This document shows, in pieces, positions 1 to 12,130 of a stretch of DNA of 64,000 nucleotides; the first letter of the stretch is position 1; every line of letters begins with the position of its first letter. This DNA comes from Echinostoma caproni (lineage: Eukaryota; Platyhelminthes; Trematoda; Plagiorchiida; Echinostomatidae). The notes under the pieces are model-generated. The model did no database searches and was not told the DNA's origin. It was given only the letters and a program-made list of their open reading frames with translations. The stretch lies in contig UZAN01039556.1 in assembly GCA_900618425.1 (NCBI GenBank), forward strand, positions 11,855-75,854. Reading direction: 5' to 3'. Position numbers and translations under genes: made by a program.

Positions 1-3000
1 AGAACAAAGTTGGTTAGTATTCATCACAAAGCAAATCTTCACACAATTCACTACGGCACAAATAAGGGCCACATTTCGATCCTTAAAAAAATACTTTTGG
101 ACAAAAATACAGTATGAGTGATAGCAAACGGAAACAAGATGAGTAAATGACGAATGATGGTTGTTTGAATAGCCTAATACATGTTGCTCACTGTGTTTAA
201 TGATTAAAGACGCACTAGAAATTACTGAGACATGACAGGTGGTTAGAATGTTAACGCGGAATGCTTAAGAGTTTCAATCCAAGAGACCAAGGTATTCAGC
301 AAAGAAGCAAACCAAAGTCCTTCCCTAATATGTTTAAAATGACATCCCCCAAAATATGTCGTAAAAGTGGCACGAATGAGTGCGATTACTGTGAATCAGC
401 CCTGGACCCAACGAACCTGATGAATTGCCTATGGGCATAAAAAACAGTGAAAAAAATCATATCGGCTAGAGGTTTCAAAATCTCAATTTTGGCGAATTCG
501 ACACTGGTTAGCGCAATGCTGTTACGCGCAATGCGGAGGCGAAGTGGGCTGTTGATTCGCTCGCCGTTTAATTTGTATACTTCTTGACACGTAACTTCTT
601 GAATGTTCAATCTTTTGGTTATATTTCTTTTCGTATTATATGTATAGGTACCCCATAATATATACATTCAAGAACAATTCCAAGTGAAAATTTCAAAAAA
701 CTGTCAAATGTAAAATGAGTAACTGAGAGTTACAAGTGATCAATCTATACTGATCAGGAAATTTGGCTCAGCTTGCGCTCGCATGCAAAACAATGTTCAT
801 CCGGGCTGCGCACGGATGTGCGCATCGATGCATTGACTGAATACGCTAAGATTTACTAGTAATAATCAATTGAGTATGGCCAACACAGTCATCTACTACT
901 GGACTGGAATAATGGACTCAGCAAAACAAACTGGTTTGCTTATGGCTGAGCGATGAGGTCACAAAAATCTGGTGTTAAATCTAGTATTTAGATGATCGCA
1001 CATAATCCTGGGTCCTAACAAACTGACCAAAACTATGTCCCATGAGCTCGCTTGCAACCAAGTATTTGGTCATCCTCGAGTGGGATGACTGCACGTCATA
1101 CATAGTTTGTCGGTTTCACATTTAAACTAACCTGCGGAGTGCGCTCGGTTCATGGGTACTGCTGTAGATGCCCGCAGCATGAATGAGGCCTTTTGGACAG
1201 CGTACCTACACCCGAGTTGATATAAGTTCGGCATTGTGTGTAATCTATATCAGGTAAAATGAACCAGCCAACTTGATCCAATTCATTCCTAGTTGAACAA
1301 ATGGCATATCAAAGCCTATTGGGGTTTGCTTTCACGTGAGTTGCTGATGATTCCGCGCACATAGTACTTGAATGGACCCGAACACTTGCTGACTTACTGA
1401 AACCGCTCGTAACGGTCGATGGAAAGAAAATCGACCGGGGACTACGGGCATGAATTTTTAGTCGTCGCGGTTGTTATCAATGGCCTGTGATACATAGATC
1501 TAAAACCTAAAAATGGTCCAATATCGTTGCCTTCTTTGGGCTGATCTCAAACGAATTGTCTGTGCGTTATTTGAACAAATATGGAATGAGCGATGTGTCT
1601 GGGATAATCCTATGATTCTAAAGGGCTTTGCCACAGATCGAAACAGACCAATTCATGTGTGCAACGAAACTCTTCGGTTTCGCTGAATTTAATGGTTATT
1701 TTGATTTTATGTAAATCGCATGCATTCGGCTGATCGCCAACGTCCACAGTTATCATGCTTAAACCTGATGAATAATTTGGAACAACTTGGAAACCCACTA
1801 TACCGTTATATTACACCAGTAGTTTACCTTCACTCCGGTTCATATTATAATTAAAGAATGGCAACGAAACGTGTAGCCACTTGCTGTTTATTTCACAACG
1901 AGCCTTTGAAACACGTAGAAGTTAAAAGCCATTTGATTTATTGTTTTATTGATCAAAATCAACATAAATTGACCGGTACATTTTTCATTATGACTACAAC
2001 AACGAGCTTAACCAAATACTCTCATAAAGCATCATGTGTGAATCACTGTAGCGGTGTTAACCCTCGGTTAGAATAAAAGTCTATCCATACAAACCGTATA
2101 TTAGGCGTTAGTAATTACATCTATAGGATTCCAGGTTTACTTGGTTTGGCTGATTTAAAACAAAAGCAGTCTTGAAACATGAAGCATTGACCACCGTTTA
2201 TCCATCCCATCAATAAAAATGTCGCGAGAAGCTAACATTTTGTTTAATTTTCTCAACAGTTGACTTAAAACAAGAATGGCACATATATAGCTCAGAGGGT
2301 TACTCGTTTATGATGATTGAGCGTGTACAAGCACAAAAAGATTACTAAACATAAAGGTAAAAGTGAACTCCACAGTAAGCGGATTGCTTATATCCAAAGC
2401 TTTTGTTTTCATAAGACCAGGTGATTTAATCAAATAACGACCTATGTACTATATGTGTACTGATACTCTTAAGTCACAGATTGTGAGAGGAAATGTTTAC
2501 ATCCTGCGACATTTATCTTATTTCTGTAATGATGAAATCTTGAAGCAATCTTATCAAAATGGACATTAGAGTTTGACAAACATCATCAAAACAAATTCAT
2601 GTTTTACTCGAAGAAATGGGCATTTATTGGATCACGTCAACGCCGGATTTCTGTGCTTTCACAATCTTGCAAATGTTAGGTGAGCTCCGTATTCTCCGAA
2701 AAAAAAAACAAAGTGATTATTCTTATGGAGAACAGTTGCGAGTAAAGAGAATGAACGTTATGTTAGTCCCTCATGGTTGTCCAAACAAGGGTGCTATTGG
2801 AAATCATATTTTGTCAATTATTCATTTTTATCTTTCCTAATGATATTCACCATCCGAACAGGTAGGCTGATCCGTTTATATCAACCCATCTTGAATCATG
2901 ACAGTAATAAACCTGTGACAATGTGGGGACCGAACGCATTTGTGTGAACGCAGCACCTTTCGGAAGAATCTTTGATGATTAATTGATTGGCTCTAAAGTC

Positions 3001-3200
3001 AATATATATCTTGGTAGCATTCCTATAATGAAAAAAGATTTTACTAGCGAGTGATTCGCATTCACAGGACAAGAATTACAAGAGAAAAGCACACTGTCAC
3101 CACATTTTGCTTATCAGAATAGCAAAACCGACTAGGTATTTCATTTCAATGGAAAGACATCTTGATTTGCGTTTTTGCTTGCGTGTATATTACTTCCGTA
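1..3200. other. No assignable feature
   Basis: I see no assignable gene or repeat here. Short open frames exist on the minus strand: 386-667, ending in polar and hydrophobic sequence with no family match, and 1610-1798, ending in a TAG with no nearby AATAAA. Either could be an exon fragment, but splice signals are weak. The stretch around 740-1450 is visibly richer in G and C than its surroundings and may be an old noncoding repeat. At 2288 there is a tRNA A-box look-alike with no partner B box. Confidence 0.4.
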
Positions 3201-3207
3201 TACTTAC

Positions 3208-3548
3208 TCAATGTGTTGCTCATCGGAAAACCGTCTCTCGGTATAATTGACAAATAGATATAAATGGAGTTCACTTTGAGTAAATAAAACACGGTAGACT
3301 GTCTCAACTCTTGATTCAGCTAACGAATCAGGGTCAGATGCATCACACGGATAATGAGTTCTGATGTCAGTTGGAATAACCACAGAGTAACCGTTGAAAA
3401 CAGAAGACAAGCTTGGTGATACCATTTGGCACAAGTGAAGCATACACACACTAAACGAACTCGAGCACTTCGGAACTGTAACTTTCATCGTGACACTCAA
3501 GGTCACATCAATTGGAATTGTGATACAAGATAGTGAAAGGCGTTGCAC
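3208..3548 (-). CDS. Candidate exon, unidentified protein
   Basis: An open minus-strand frame of about 110 codons ends exactly at a textbook 5' splice site: the stop codon of the frame is the TAA inside GTAAGTAT, at 3207-3200. Read as an exon, coding would end at 3208 with two bases of a split codon. The acceptor is unclear; the frame could start anywhere from 3548 down to about 3497. The residues include VFNGYSVVIPTDIRTHY and a segment near LHLYLFVNYTERRF, which look protein-like but match no family I can name. It lies just upstream of the CR1-like element at 3.6 kb and on the opposite strand, so it is not part of that element. The unusually good donor is the only strong evidence. Confidence 0.28.
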
Positions 3549-3734
3549 CAGGAAATAGATTTTGGACTAGATTTCAGACTTCATGTTCTTTCCCACAACT
3601 GGGAGACGAGACCCAACAAATTATTCTCCCAGTAAACGTCCTTCAGTCAACCATGATACGGTTGGCTCAACTAACCCTCTGACCCCGACAAATTTCGGCT
3701 CCGCCGCCAACTGCATTATTTCTACAATAAATCC

Positions 3735-4370
3735 CGGGGTTTCCTCGGCAAATTTTCAGAGGTAGAACTGCGTTGCCAAACTGGTCAACGGAACATAATT
3801 GCATTCACCGAAACCTGGCTGACAACCGACATTCTGGACTCATGATTACGCTTACCCGGTATGTCTCTGCTCAAACTCGATGGACCTACAAGGGGTGGTG
3901 GAGTGTTGCTCTACTTGAACAGAAATGCGAGGTAATTAATTATACTGTTGGGGCTTCTGACTCACTCTGGTGCAAACTGCGACTGTCGTAGTTTGCAATA
4001 GCGGCTTGATCGGTGTGGTGTACCGCTATCCCCCATCCACAGACTGAGCCAATGCAAACCATGCAGCACATTTTGTCACTAAAGTTGACGCATGTTCTCA
4101 ATATGAGTTACTTCAATTGCCCAAACCTAGCTGAGGCAGCGACCTCTCTACAACCATTTGTGAGGAAACTCGTACAGCTTATGGAATCCTATCCACTTAC
4201 AATTGTGTGAAGAAGCCCTTGAGGTATTGAGTCAACCAGTCATCGTCGGTTTTGGACTTGATGTTAGGTAACAAGGAACTGATTGTGGAAACGATTTCAA
4301 CTGCAACTTCAGTAGGGCGTAGTGATCATCCTGTGTTGAAGTTTGACTACGTTTGCTGTACATCCGTACC
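3735..4370 (+). pseudogene. APE-type endonuclease domain of CR1-like copy 1
   Basis: In the living family this domain nicks target DNA to prime reverse transcription. Visible motifs, spread over shifted frames: 'RNIIAFTETWLTTDI' (about 3790-3830, holding the catalytic Glu of the ETWL motif), 'GGGVLLYLNRN' (about 3895-3925), 'LIGVVYRYPPSTD' (about 4010-4045) and 'SVGRSDHPVL' (about 4312-4340), the C-terminal SDH motif with its catalytic Asp-His. The central GD(F/Y)N block is not readable. Stops after 'DILDS' (about 3838) and 'PPSTD' and several frame changes show it is inactive. It is followed directly by the linker to the reverse transcriptase. Confidence 0.85.
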
Positions 4371-5003
4371 GCATAATTCTACTGTCAGCTCCTGTATGTT
4401 TGCTGACTACACTAAACTTAAAATTTTGGCGAAAGGTTTCCAATGGATATTTCTCAACGAACAATGTGATCCCCTGGTATCCTGGGAAGAATTTACAAAT
4501 CACATGACGAAAATGTTCAAGAGAGTGATGAAGACCAAATGCAACACCTACTCAACTGATCAACGGTTTGCGATTCGAAGTTGGACAAAAAAGTGGATTT
4601 CGCAGAGGAATATTTTATAAAGAGCTTAGAAACGATCTCCTTGCAACAACACATGGTATACCTATTTTTAACTGCGAAACCACTGCACTAAGTTGGCGCG
4701 AGAAGACAATTTAATGCACTAATATATATTGATGCGCAAGTTCATATCAAATCCCAAAATGTTGTACAAACACATGAATGCCACCGAAAAGTTAATTTTC
4801 GCGTTCCAGCCCTAAAAGTGGCAGAACGTGTTTCAGTCACAAAAATGGAGGCAGCTGAAATGCTAAAAGTTCAGTACACTGAAGTGTTCACCGCACCTGA
4901 GAACAGCGAACTACGAGTGTCTCTGTTAAATGAAGAAATACCATATCTAACGCTCACCAAAATTGCTTTTTCCCCAGAAATCATAGAATCGAAGTAGCAG
5001 TTT

Positions 5004-6450
5004 TTGAAAAGTAATTCATTTCCAGGGATAGATAACATCCATCCACAAACCCTTATCAACCTGGCAAGTAACTTAGCTCAACCACTAAGCAAACTATTCC
5101 AACAAACGTTCAACAAAACTGCGCTCCCAAAAACATGGAAACAAGGGATAATCTCTCCGATATACATGGTTAGTTGTCCTGATGGCCCAGCTAACTACCG
5201 TCACGTTACTCTTCTCCCCGTATTATTCAAAGTCATGGAATCTATTTTTACAGACAATGTGATGAATTATTTGGACAAATACAACGTGTTATTTCCTGCT
5301 CAACATGGGTTTCGTCGAAGGCGATCGCGTACCACTAACCTGCTTCTGGCCCGAAAAGTGGACAAAAGCAGCTGATCACGGTGATGCAGTGCACGTCGTG
5401 TACCTCGACTTTTCCAAAGCATTCGACCGAGTAAACCACAAAATACTGCTGGGAAAACTACAAAACTGTGAAATTCGGGGACTTGTGCTGGGCTGGATAG
5501 TAGAATTTTACGAAAACGCACCACGGTAGTTAGCGTTGCAGGGTCGCTATCTGATCCCATCAGCGTATCACGAGGAGTTCCACAGGGATCCGTGCTTGAC
5601 TCTCGATTTTTCTGTTCTTATGAACGACCTAACGGACAGTCTTGAATCACAAACGTTAATGTTTGCAGACGATGCAAAAATATGTAAAACGGGGACTAAA
5701 CCAGAGGACTTGCTGGCACTTCAGAGAACACACTACTGCCTATCAATGGTCTATCGAAAATGACATGGACATGAATGCATCGAACTGTACGGTCGTATCC
5801 CTTTGCCACAAAACTCGGTTTCCGTTTTTACTTAAAGACTAACAACTTCCATTTGTCTCGAACGAGAAGGATCCCGGTGTCATTGTCCAAGACGACCAAC
5901 GTTTTTCGTTAAACTGCTCCCGGGCGTCGTGCATCGCTGTAAGACTTGCTGGTTTGTTAAAGCGAGTATTTGGCAAAGTTGAACCTGAATTTGTTTCCAC
6001 GGATGTTATCAGCTAAGTTCGGCCCCACACGGAGTATGCGCTTCAAGCGTGGAATCCATGACTGCAACTCAACAGGAAGATGCTGGAACGTCCACATTGA
6101 ATGGCCTCTAAAATGGTCAAGGGGCTGCATTCCAAGAGTTACGCGGAAAGACTGGAATTACTGCAACTGTACTCCGCACAGTATCGCCGCATTCGAGGGG
6201 ACCTAATCTTGGTATATCGAATAATGCAGGACCCAGATCATCCATATCGTTCATTCTTTGTTTTGTAGCTCAGCACTCACCTGAGGAGGCACTCATTCAA
6301 GTTAGTGCTCCAAAATTGCCAATTAGAATGCTGGTGTTATTTATTCGCCCTCAGGGTTTGCACCACTTGGAATTCTCTGCCAGCACACGTTGTTTCGGCG
6401 CCCACAACTGATTTAAGCACAAACTGGATGAAGCTTTGACAATTCTTAAA
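5004..6450 (+). pseudogene. Reverse transcriptase and C-terminal tail of CR1-like copy 1
   Basis: The RT starts with 'FPGIDNIHPQTL', then 'LPKTWKQGIISPIY', 'NYRHVTLLPVLFKVMESIF' and 'AQHGFRRRRS' in one frame. Motif A follows in another frame: 'VYLDFSKAFDRVNH' (catalytic Asp near 5407). Motif B 'RGVPQGSVL' (about 5565-5600) needs yet another frame, and motif C 'LMFADDAKI' (about 5656-5682) keeps both catalytic Asp residues. The tail shows 'RPHTEYALQAWNP' and 'AQYRRIRGDLILVYRIM' (about 6015-6230) and 'WNSLPAHVV' (about 6370-6396). At least four frame changes and several stops separate these blocks, so no active enzyme is encoded, although the A, B and C signatures survive. Typical CR1-like RT domains have the same order and spacing. 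Confidence 0.92.
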
Positions 6451-6599
6451 TTCCAACATCCGTATCAGTGCACGAAACAAAGAAATTCTTCTATTTTTTA
6501 TGATCCGTGAATCGATTCATCTGTGCTTAACCCTGTGGGACTAGAAAAGCAACCGGTTGTAAGTATTTTCCATAAATAAAACTTTTACGTTTACTCTGA

Positions 6600-9110
6600 T
6601 ATATCCATTGATATTTAGTTATCTTTGTGAAAACTGAAGTATCATAGTGTCTTATAGAATGAGTTTGATGAATACCAGTATTATATTAGTAATATTTGTC
6701 TGCTATTGTGACATACAATATTATAGTTGTATGCAATTCATTATTCGGTGTATTTACTATAATCAATAATCAACTATTTTTTTAAAAAGCAGTGAAATAG
6801 TCGAAGGTACACTGATGCTCCTTATCCAAGTTGATTTAGCTACTTTATCAAAACAAATCCACGTTGTCGCCAAATTGATTTTCAAAACTCTGATATTGTA
6901 CATCACTTTTTCAGTTCGGTTTAAGTAATACACACTGAAAGTTGTTAGCACTTGACATATGTTTTTTCCTAATTTAAAGTATTAGGAATCTGTGTGCAGC
7001 TTATCACGTATTGTCAAAACCTGGAGAATTGGTCCCTTTCATTTTCGCTGTTTCTTTCGTGCTTGTAGATTTGAGGCTGGTCATTCAAATCACCAACAGA
7101 GACGGACAAACCAAAACATTTTTCCAGTTCAGTGCACTTTGAAGTGCTGATCCGGGTTTTCCTGGAAATCTTTGATTGCCAGAACCACTTCTGTTGCTTT
7201 GGTTTTCGATCCGAAGAATTGGTTGATTGCAGTCTTGGGTACAGTAATTCAGTTTGCTTCAAGTAGCTCATCGACTGTTGCGTGTTCGCGGTTTTTGGTG
7301 ACCGCAGGAATCTCTTTGCGGTAGAATAAACAAAAGGCAGACACTCTTCAAACATTTCGCGACGTGATTAGGTGACTACTCATCACTGGTTCGGGAAATT
7401 TCGATCTCGGTAAAAATCGAACTTCCTAAGATTGCACCCTCAGATATTTGCTCGGATCACATGCTGAGCAGCTTACTGGCATACGTTTATCTGGAGTATT
7501 TCAATATAACTTTCGGTAGCTTGCCGAAGTGTGTTGGATTGATTTTGTTTAGTGAAAGCGTTAAATGTATGATCTGAAACCATGATAAAATGGGGACAGA
7601 AACATTGAAGAGGGTTACGCGTTACAGGAATGGGAAAAATAGCAGCGCACAAGCTTGTTTGCGGTGATTCACATACATTTGGCATCAAAACTATGTCCGT
7701 TAAATTTCATTTACAGTTTCCAATTCTGTACTCAAACACTTCTATCATTTAGATAACATTGTGACATTACCATATGACACAGAAAGTGATTTTAGGAATA
7801 AATGGTGGACACAATACTCGACTATGCAATTGGATTAGCAGGTCTTTTTCTATTACGGCCGGTTATGAGCTTTGATTAATAAAAGTTCATAAAATAAATT
7901 TTGGTGGATTGTTTTCCTGCTTGAAACCAGATATTCTAAAACATAAGACGTAAACTTAGTCATCAAGTGTTGTGTTTACGATAACGAAACTTCTTCACAC
8001 CTCCTTGATATACCTCGTAATAAGATTATTACGAATTATTTCCACCGAAATGTTACTCAAAAAGACTGCAAAGTTTTGTGATTCATCGGTTTTTGTTTTC
8101 CGACGGTTTTCTTCAGCTCCTAACAGCCATTTCGATGTGATAAATTGTCCCGTTTACATATCCTGATGTATTGTCAATGCACAGGTAAATGAGGGTAGCA
8201 CAAAAGTGCAGTGCACCGAACTGCTTCTTAGGGTTTTAAAAATTTGTGCCAGACAGAATTTACCAACTCTCTGTACAACAGGTCACGTGCTAGTGATTTA
8301 CACGTAAACTGAAGTAACACGTGATTGCAATACTCGCGGGAAAAATTCCAAAACAAATTGGGTTAACGAATACTGGGGTCCACGCAGTGCATTAGTATAA
8401 TCTGAATATTCCGATCATATTATTTTTTTTACTTTAATTGCAATAGAAATTTCTTTACTTATTGATAACTATTCGTGTACATATTAGTTTTTACAAAAGA
8501 GAACTTTATTTATTTTATCGAATGGAGACAACTGGTATTCATTCTTCACATCAAACATTTACCGTATTGCAGAAGATATTCGTTCAGTTCGAGCGGAAAA
8601 GTGAATGACAAGCCTAAAAATGTAAATGACCTGTCAATTCAGTATATTGCCTGTATTTGTGAAATTAAATTTTAAAATAACTGATTAAATCCACAAATTT
8701 CGACGAATAAAAGGAAATACCCAATTTCATTTTACATCAATCTCAGTTCGTAATCCGTTTACAAAACAATGTTGAGTAGATATGGTCACTGTCGAAAAAC
8801 AAATATGTTGACCATTAGAAAAATTCAATAAGAAACAAAATGAGTTCATTGTAATTGATTTATGTGCTCCGGTACAAAACATATGGTAACATTTTATCCA
8901 ACAAGAGAAACAACATTGGCTTGGTCAGTCTAACCACGGCCTTTGGAATCTGTGTGAATATCATGAGGAAAATTTGAAGCTGCTACAATTTGGCTTCTGT
9001 CACAGTGAAGCCAGATTTTAAAACAACCTCCCGGAAACAGTAAGAACCAACGGAGTGCGTCGAGATAATAGCTTATCTGTCAAATTTGCACATAAATGTT
9101 TTTGATTGAA
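6600..9110. other. No assignable gene
   Basis: Mostly featureless AT-rich DNA. The one notable frame is 7014-7355 on the minus strand, about 113 codons, rich in Lys, Gln, Ser and Arg, with no family match and no convincing splice pair. A 58-base plus-strand window at 8127-8184 is bounded by an AG after a pyrimidine tract and by GTAAAT and is open in one frame, but it stands alone. I do not call either as a gene. Confidence 0.35.
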
Positions 9111-9116
9111 TTGCTT

Positions 9117-9122
9117 TTTATT
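9117..9122 (-). terminator. Poly(A) signal AATAAA
   Basis: On the minus strand the hexamer AATAAA occurs 74 bases past the TGA that ends the candidate terminal exon at 9196. Position and context fit a polyadenylation signal, but the hexamer is common in AT-rich DNA. Confidence 0.35.
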
Positions 9123-9195
9123 CAGGCGATCTTGTAACAAGAAAACAATAATTCATTCAATCAAAAAATTTCTAAATCCATCCAAAAAAATGAAA

Positions 9196-9362
9196 TCACT
9201 GATTCGGGTCGTTTTCAGCGTATAGTTGATTTCGCTTGCATTCCTTTGCGAGGTTGAGAGAAAACTTTTCTATTAAGAGAAAGCAGACTTTAAACTGACG
9301 CACTTCACATAAACCCATAATTGTTATACGCCCACCAATACATGAGTAGTGATACTGCAAAA
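9196..9362 (-). CDS. Candidate terminal exon, unidentified protein
   Basis: Minus-strand open frame ending in TGA at 9198-9196, with AATAAA 74 bases downstream. An acceptor AG at 9364-9363 follows a TTTATTTCCC tract. The exon starts with two bases of a split codon, which is exactly the phase left by the candidate exon at 9877-10056 (one base), so the two can be joined across a 514-base intron. The encoded 55 residues are charged at the C-terminus (near NLAKECKRNQLYAENDPNQ). No domain is recognised. Phase agreement has a one-in-three chance of being accidental, so this is a model and not a proven gene. Confidence 0.33.
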
Positions 9363-9876
9363 CTTGTGCATCAGTTGGGAAATAAAACGAAAAGTCTTTG
9401 TAATCCAATTTTTTGAGCCACCGGAACTGAAAGCGTTAAATATAAACCTTTACATTCTGTCAATTTAACTTTCAACTGAAAAATGGGAGAGAAAACTGGG
9501 ATACATTGCAGTGATAAGTTCCCTGTTATTTCTCAGGCACCCTACGTATGACCGTTGTCCCCTGTCGAAGAGTTATCCACTGAGTAACTAANNAAATGGA
9601 AGTAAAACATTTATATATTATTATGTTTATTACCCAAATGAATATAATATATGACTTGGTTTGATTTCATGATAGTCTGCATGAAATCCTTTTTTCACTC
9701 ATTTATCTTTGGCGCCAAATACAACGCATGTTTGAAAGGCTGCAATTAACAATACCCTGAAGTTTCACGCGATGTTTTTTGTATCCGTTTGTTATGCCGG
9801 AACCGGAAATTTTTGATCTATTTCCGGGAACAATTGGCATCCATCGGTTAGCATAATGTTTGGGATAACTCATTAC

Positions 9877-10056
9877 CGGGCGGCATACATTCTTTTATCA
9901 ACTGGCAAAGGTGCATAATTCGAACTCTGCGTTTTCTTGTTGCAGGCCATTTTACATCTTCCGGGGTGCTTCCATCGGACGTCAAAACAAACGTTGGTTC
10001 CCGATCAAAGAATACCGCGCCGGGCTGATGGAGGTTTGAGCAGTAACACCAAAACT
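9877..10056 (-). CDS. Candidate internal exon, unidentified protein
   Basis: A 180-base minus-strand open segment bounded by an AG after a T-rich stretch (10058-10057) and a GTAATG donor (9876-9871). It encodes about 59 residues containing 'PGAVFFDREPTFVLTSDG', a basic patch 'WPATRKRRVR' and four Cys, more protein-like than most frames here. It starts with two bases and ends with one base of split codons. The downstream partner at 9196-9362 fits that phase. No upstream exon with a suitable phase was found. The plus strand of the same segment has stops in the frames I checked. Confidence 0.35.
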
Positions 10057-11100
10057 CTCTCACATACACAAAGACAAAATTGTTGAACGTGTGCAGCATT
10101 ATGATGATACATCTTGTACTTTTCAATCAGTAAACCATAAGCAAGGCATTCATTCTAAAACAGAAAAATATTTTTTACTATTTTCCTTTCAAACATGAAT
10201 AAGCTACAATATGGTCGTATCGTGTCCTGTAAAACGAATATGCAATGTAAAGTGTTTATCAAAATAGGGTTCACCATTATTTGGCATTTATGTGCAATCG
10301 GCAATTTGAGAAAATCTAGTGTGCTGCGATAAATAATTTCACCACAGATCGAGGCTAGGTTTAAAAAGACCAGGCTTGCATAATTTGTTTCTGAGAAGAC
10401 GTTTGTGGATAACTGTGCGACACTAGGTTAAGATGGAAAGTGAATTATCTAAAAGAGTACATTTTGTCAGAAAGAAGGGAAGTATTATAAAATATCTGTC
10501 ACAATGTTATAATGCCTTTCCAGATGGTATGTGTTCTGTACGATTCGAGAGTGAGAGTAATGTTAGTTACCATGATGCACTAAAACGCTGAAAGTAAGTC
10601 TCATTGCTGTAGAGTGGATGTTAGTAGGACTATGAAAGACACCGATTCAGAGAGATTGTTAATCGCAGAACATGAACGGGTTACATTCGTTGGTTGCCGC
10701 GATAGATGTTTTAGGTTTCTAGATCGTAAACCATGGCAATTTAATCTTTTACCAGTGCTTTCTGCTCCAAACTGTCTCTCTAAGTAATGATTTGCATATG
10801 TGTATATTAATGTATGTATACATCAAATAATTCTAAACGGTTGCGCATAGGTAACAACCCAGGTAGCTGCAGTTGTGGTAGCCAATGGAGAACTACAAAA
10901 GGTTGTGAAGCTAAGCGATTTGATACAAAATACTGTCTCTGTTGAAACCCTCTATTTTAAACTCAGTCAAAAGTAGTAGAGTACAGCCTGCCTACGTTCA
11001 TCCACTGCACGCCAGCACCAACTACCATATACAACACAGTCCTTGATGGTCTCAAGAAAATTGAGAAAACACCTTGATAGCCGATGTACTTCATTTCCAG

Positions 11101-11280
11101 ATCAATCATAGTTCCACAGAGTTCGATAATCGAAACGTACCACAAATTGAAGTAGACTTAATCCTAGTTCAATTGACGCCATTGTACGGACAACTTGAAA
11201 CGTGGTGGTACAGATTGGAGTGTGACACAATAAAACCACGAGTGAGATGTTCAGTTATAACAATTGGAAACAGAACAATA
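11101..11280 (+). CDS. Candidate internal exon, unidentified protein
   Basis: A 180-base plus-strand segment open in phase 0 throughout. It has a strong acceptor ('ACTTCATTTCCAG' up to 11100) and a good donor (GTAAGCG from 11281). It encodes 60 residues with alternating hydrophobic pattern and Trp pairs, for example 'VDLILVQLTPLYGQLETWWY' and 'RVRCSVITIGNRTI', suggestive of beta strands, but I cannot name a family. It can be joined in phase to the candidate exon at 12893-13173. An upstream open stretch at 10849-10973 beginning VTTQVAAVVVANGELQK also looks coding but lacks a phase-compatible donor, so it is not called. Confidence 0.42.
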
Positions 11281-11447
11281 GTAAGCGATTATGTAGCAGT
11301 TACGAAATGATCATTCAACGTGGGCGGAAAACATCCGGGGATTCGGAGACAGTTCAGATACATGATTTCTCAAAACGAACCTGGATATGCCGGCCTGTAG
11401 CCTGCAAGTCGGTCTCACTCGGATAATTTCACGTAGTATTAATACTT

Positions 11448-12130
11448 TTGTTTTTCACCACTTGCACCGACCGGGATGTACATGGAATTGTGCATCACTC
11501 TACACAATCGAAATTTGTTGCGGTAACCTGTGTTGTCCACTCGACCAGTTCAGCTCTGAATAAGAAGAATAAACACGTCAGAATAGTGCTTTTAGATTAC
11601 AAAAGTGCATTTGGTAGTCATGGTCGATCAGTTGTGTTTAATCTGGTTGTCGGAAGTGGTGTTCATCCGCTTGTTTGCGAATTGATCCAATTACAAAAGG
11701 CATTAATAATATTTCAAGTGTTAGTACTGAAAGAAAGCTGTTGCTCACCTTTTTACCTCCGGTTTTGGACGAGGTATAAATTGCACATCGTTTTTATTGT
11801 CCTATACTTTTAAGCATTGCTCATTCCTCCTTCGTTCGTTGGTTGCAAATACATATATGATTTTGTTTTAGGCTGAGAGGCACCCGTTACTAAAAATCCT
11901 TAGAAAGTTCAACGATGTAGCTACATGGTCCATGGCTAGTTTAATTTCGTTGTATGCCCCAAAATGTCAGGATGGTGTCTTTCCTTTAGATGGCGAACCA
12001 CAAACAGCCCTCACCAACGGACGTCCTTCCGTGCTTCCCAATCAGAAACCCATACCGAATAAAAAAGTGGGTACATATCTTCACATCATAGTGTCACAAA
12101 GTATCATGTGCAGGACATGTTGTGCATAGT
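11448..12130 (+). mobile_element. RTE-like retrotransposon fragment: partial reverse transcriptase
   Basis: A decayed RT fragment, plus strand. 'HVRIVLLDYKSAFGS' (about 11574-11618) matches RT motif A, with the catalytic Asp codon at 11595-11597, followed by 'VVFNLVVGSGVHPLVCELIQ' as in RTE-type elements. About 11750-11815 shows a worn 'GVRQGC..SPFLFNF'-like block in a shifted frame. From about 11873, 'LLKILRKFNDVATWSM' and 'YAPKCQ' resemble the stretch after the YADD box in RTE enzymes. The YADD motif is missing, so roughly the part between motif B and that block is deleted. Nothing intact is encoded. The clade call rests on motif resemblance only, and the second half is weaker than the first. 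Confidence 0.62.

Larger units (their letters stand above)
3580..6590 (+). mobile_element. CR1/Jockey-like non-LTR retrotransposon relic, copy 1
   Basis: This is a nearly full-length pol region of a non-LTR retrotransposon. In order it shows a polar N-terminal linker (about 3580-3730), an APE-type endonuclease (about 3735-4370), a linker (4370-5000), a reverse transcriptase (5004-5760), and a C-terminal tail ending near 6450 with the family-typical block 'TTWNSLPAHVV'. The 3' untranslated part runs to about 6590, where 'CATAAATAAAACTTTT' gives an AATAAA signal but no long poly(A). The reading frame switches repeatedly and carries in-frame stops, so the copy is dead. No first ORF (gag-like) was recognised upstream. 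The tail is clearly related to the fragment at 52.4-53.3 kb. Clade (CR1, Jockey or close relative) is inferred from the motif set and not from a tree. Confidence 0.92.

Noticed and set aside
2288..2340. tRNA-like A box 'TAGCTCAGAGGGTTA'
   Set aside because: No B box at the right distance and no cloverleaf pairing; treated as chance.
10963..11145. Minus-strand frame ending in a plausible donor near 11072
   Set aside because: It overlaps the better plus-strand candidate exon at 11101-11280 and lacks a good acceptor.
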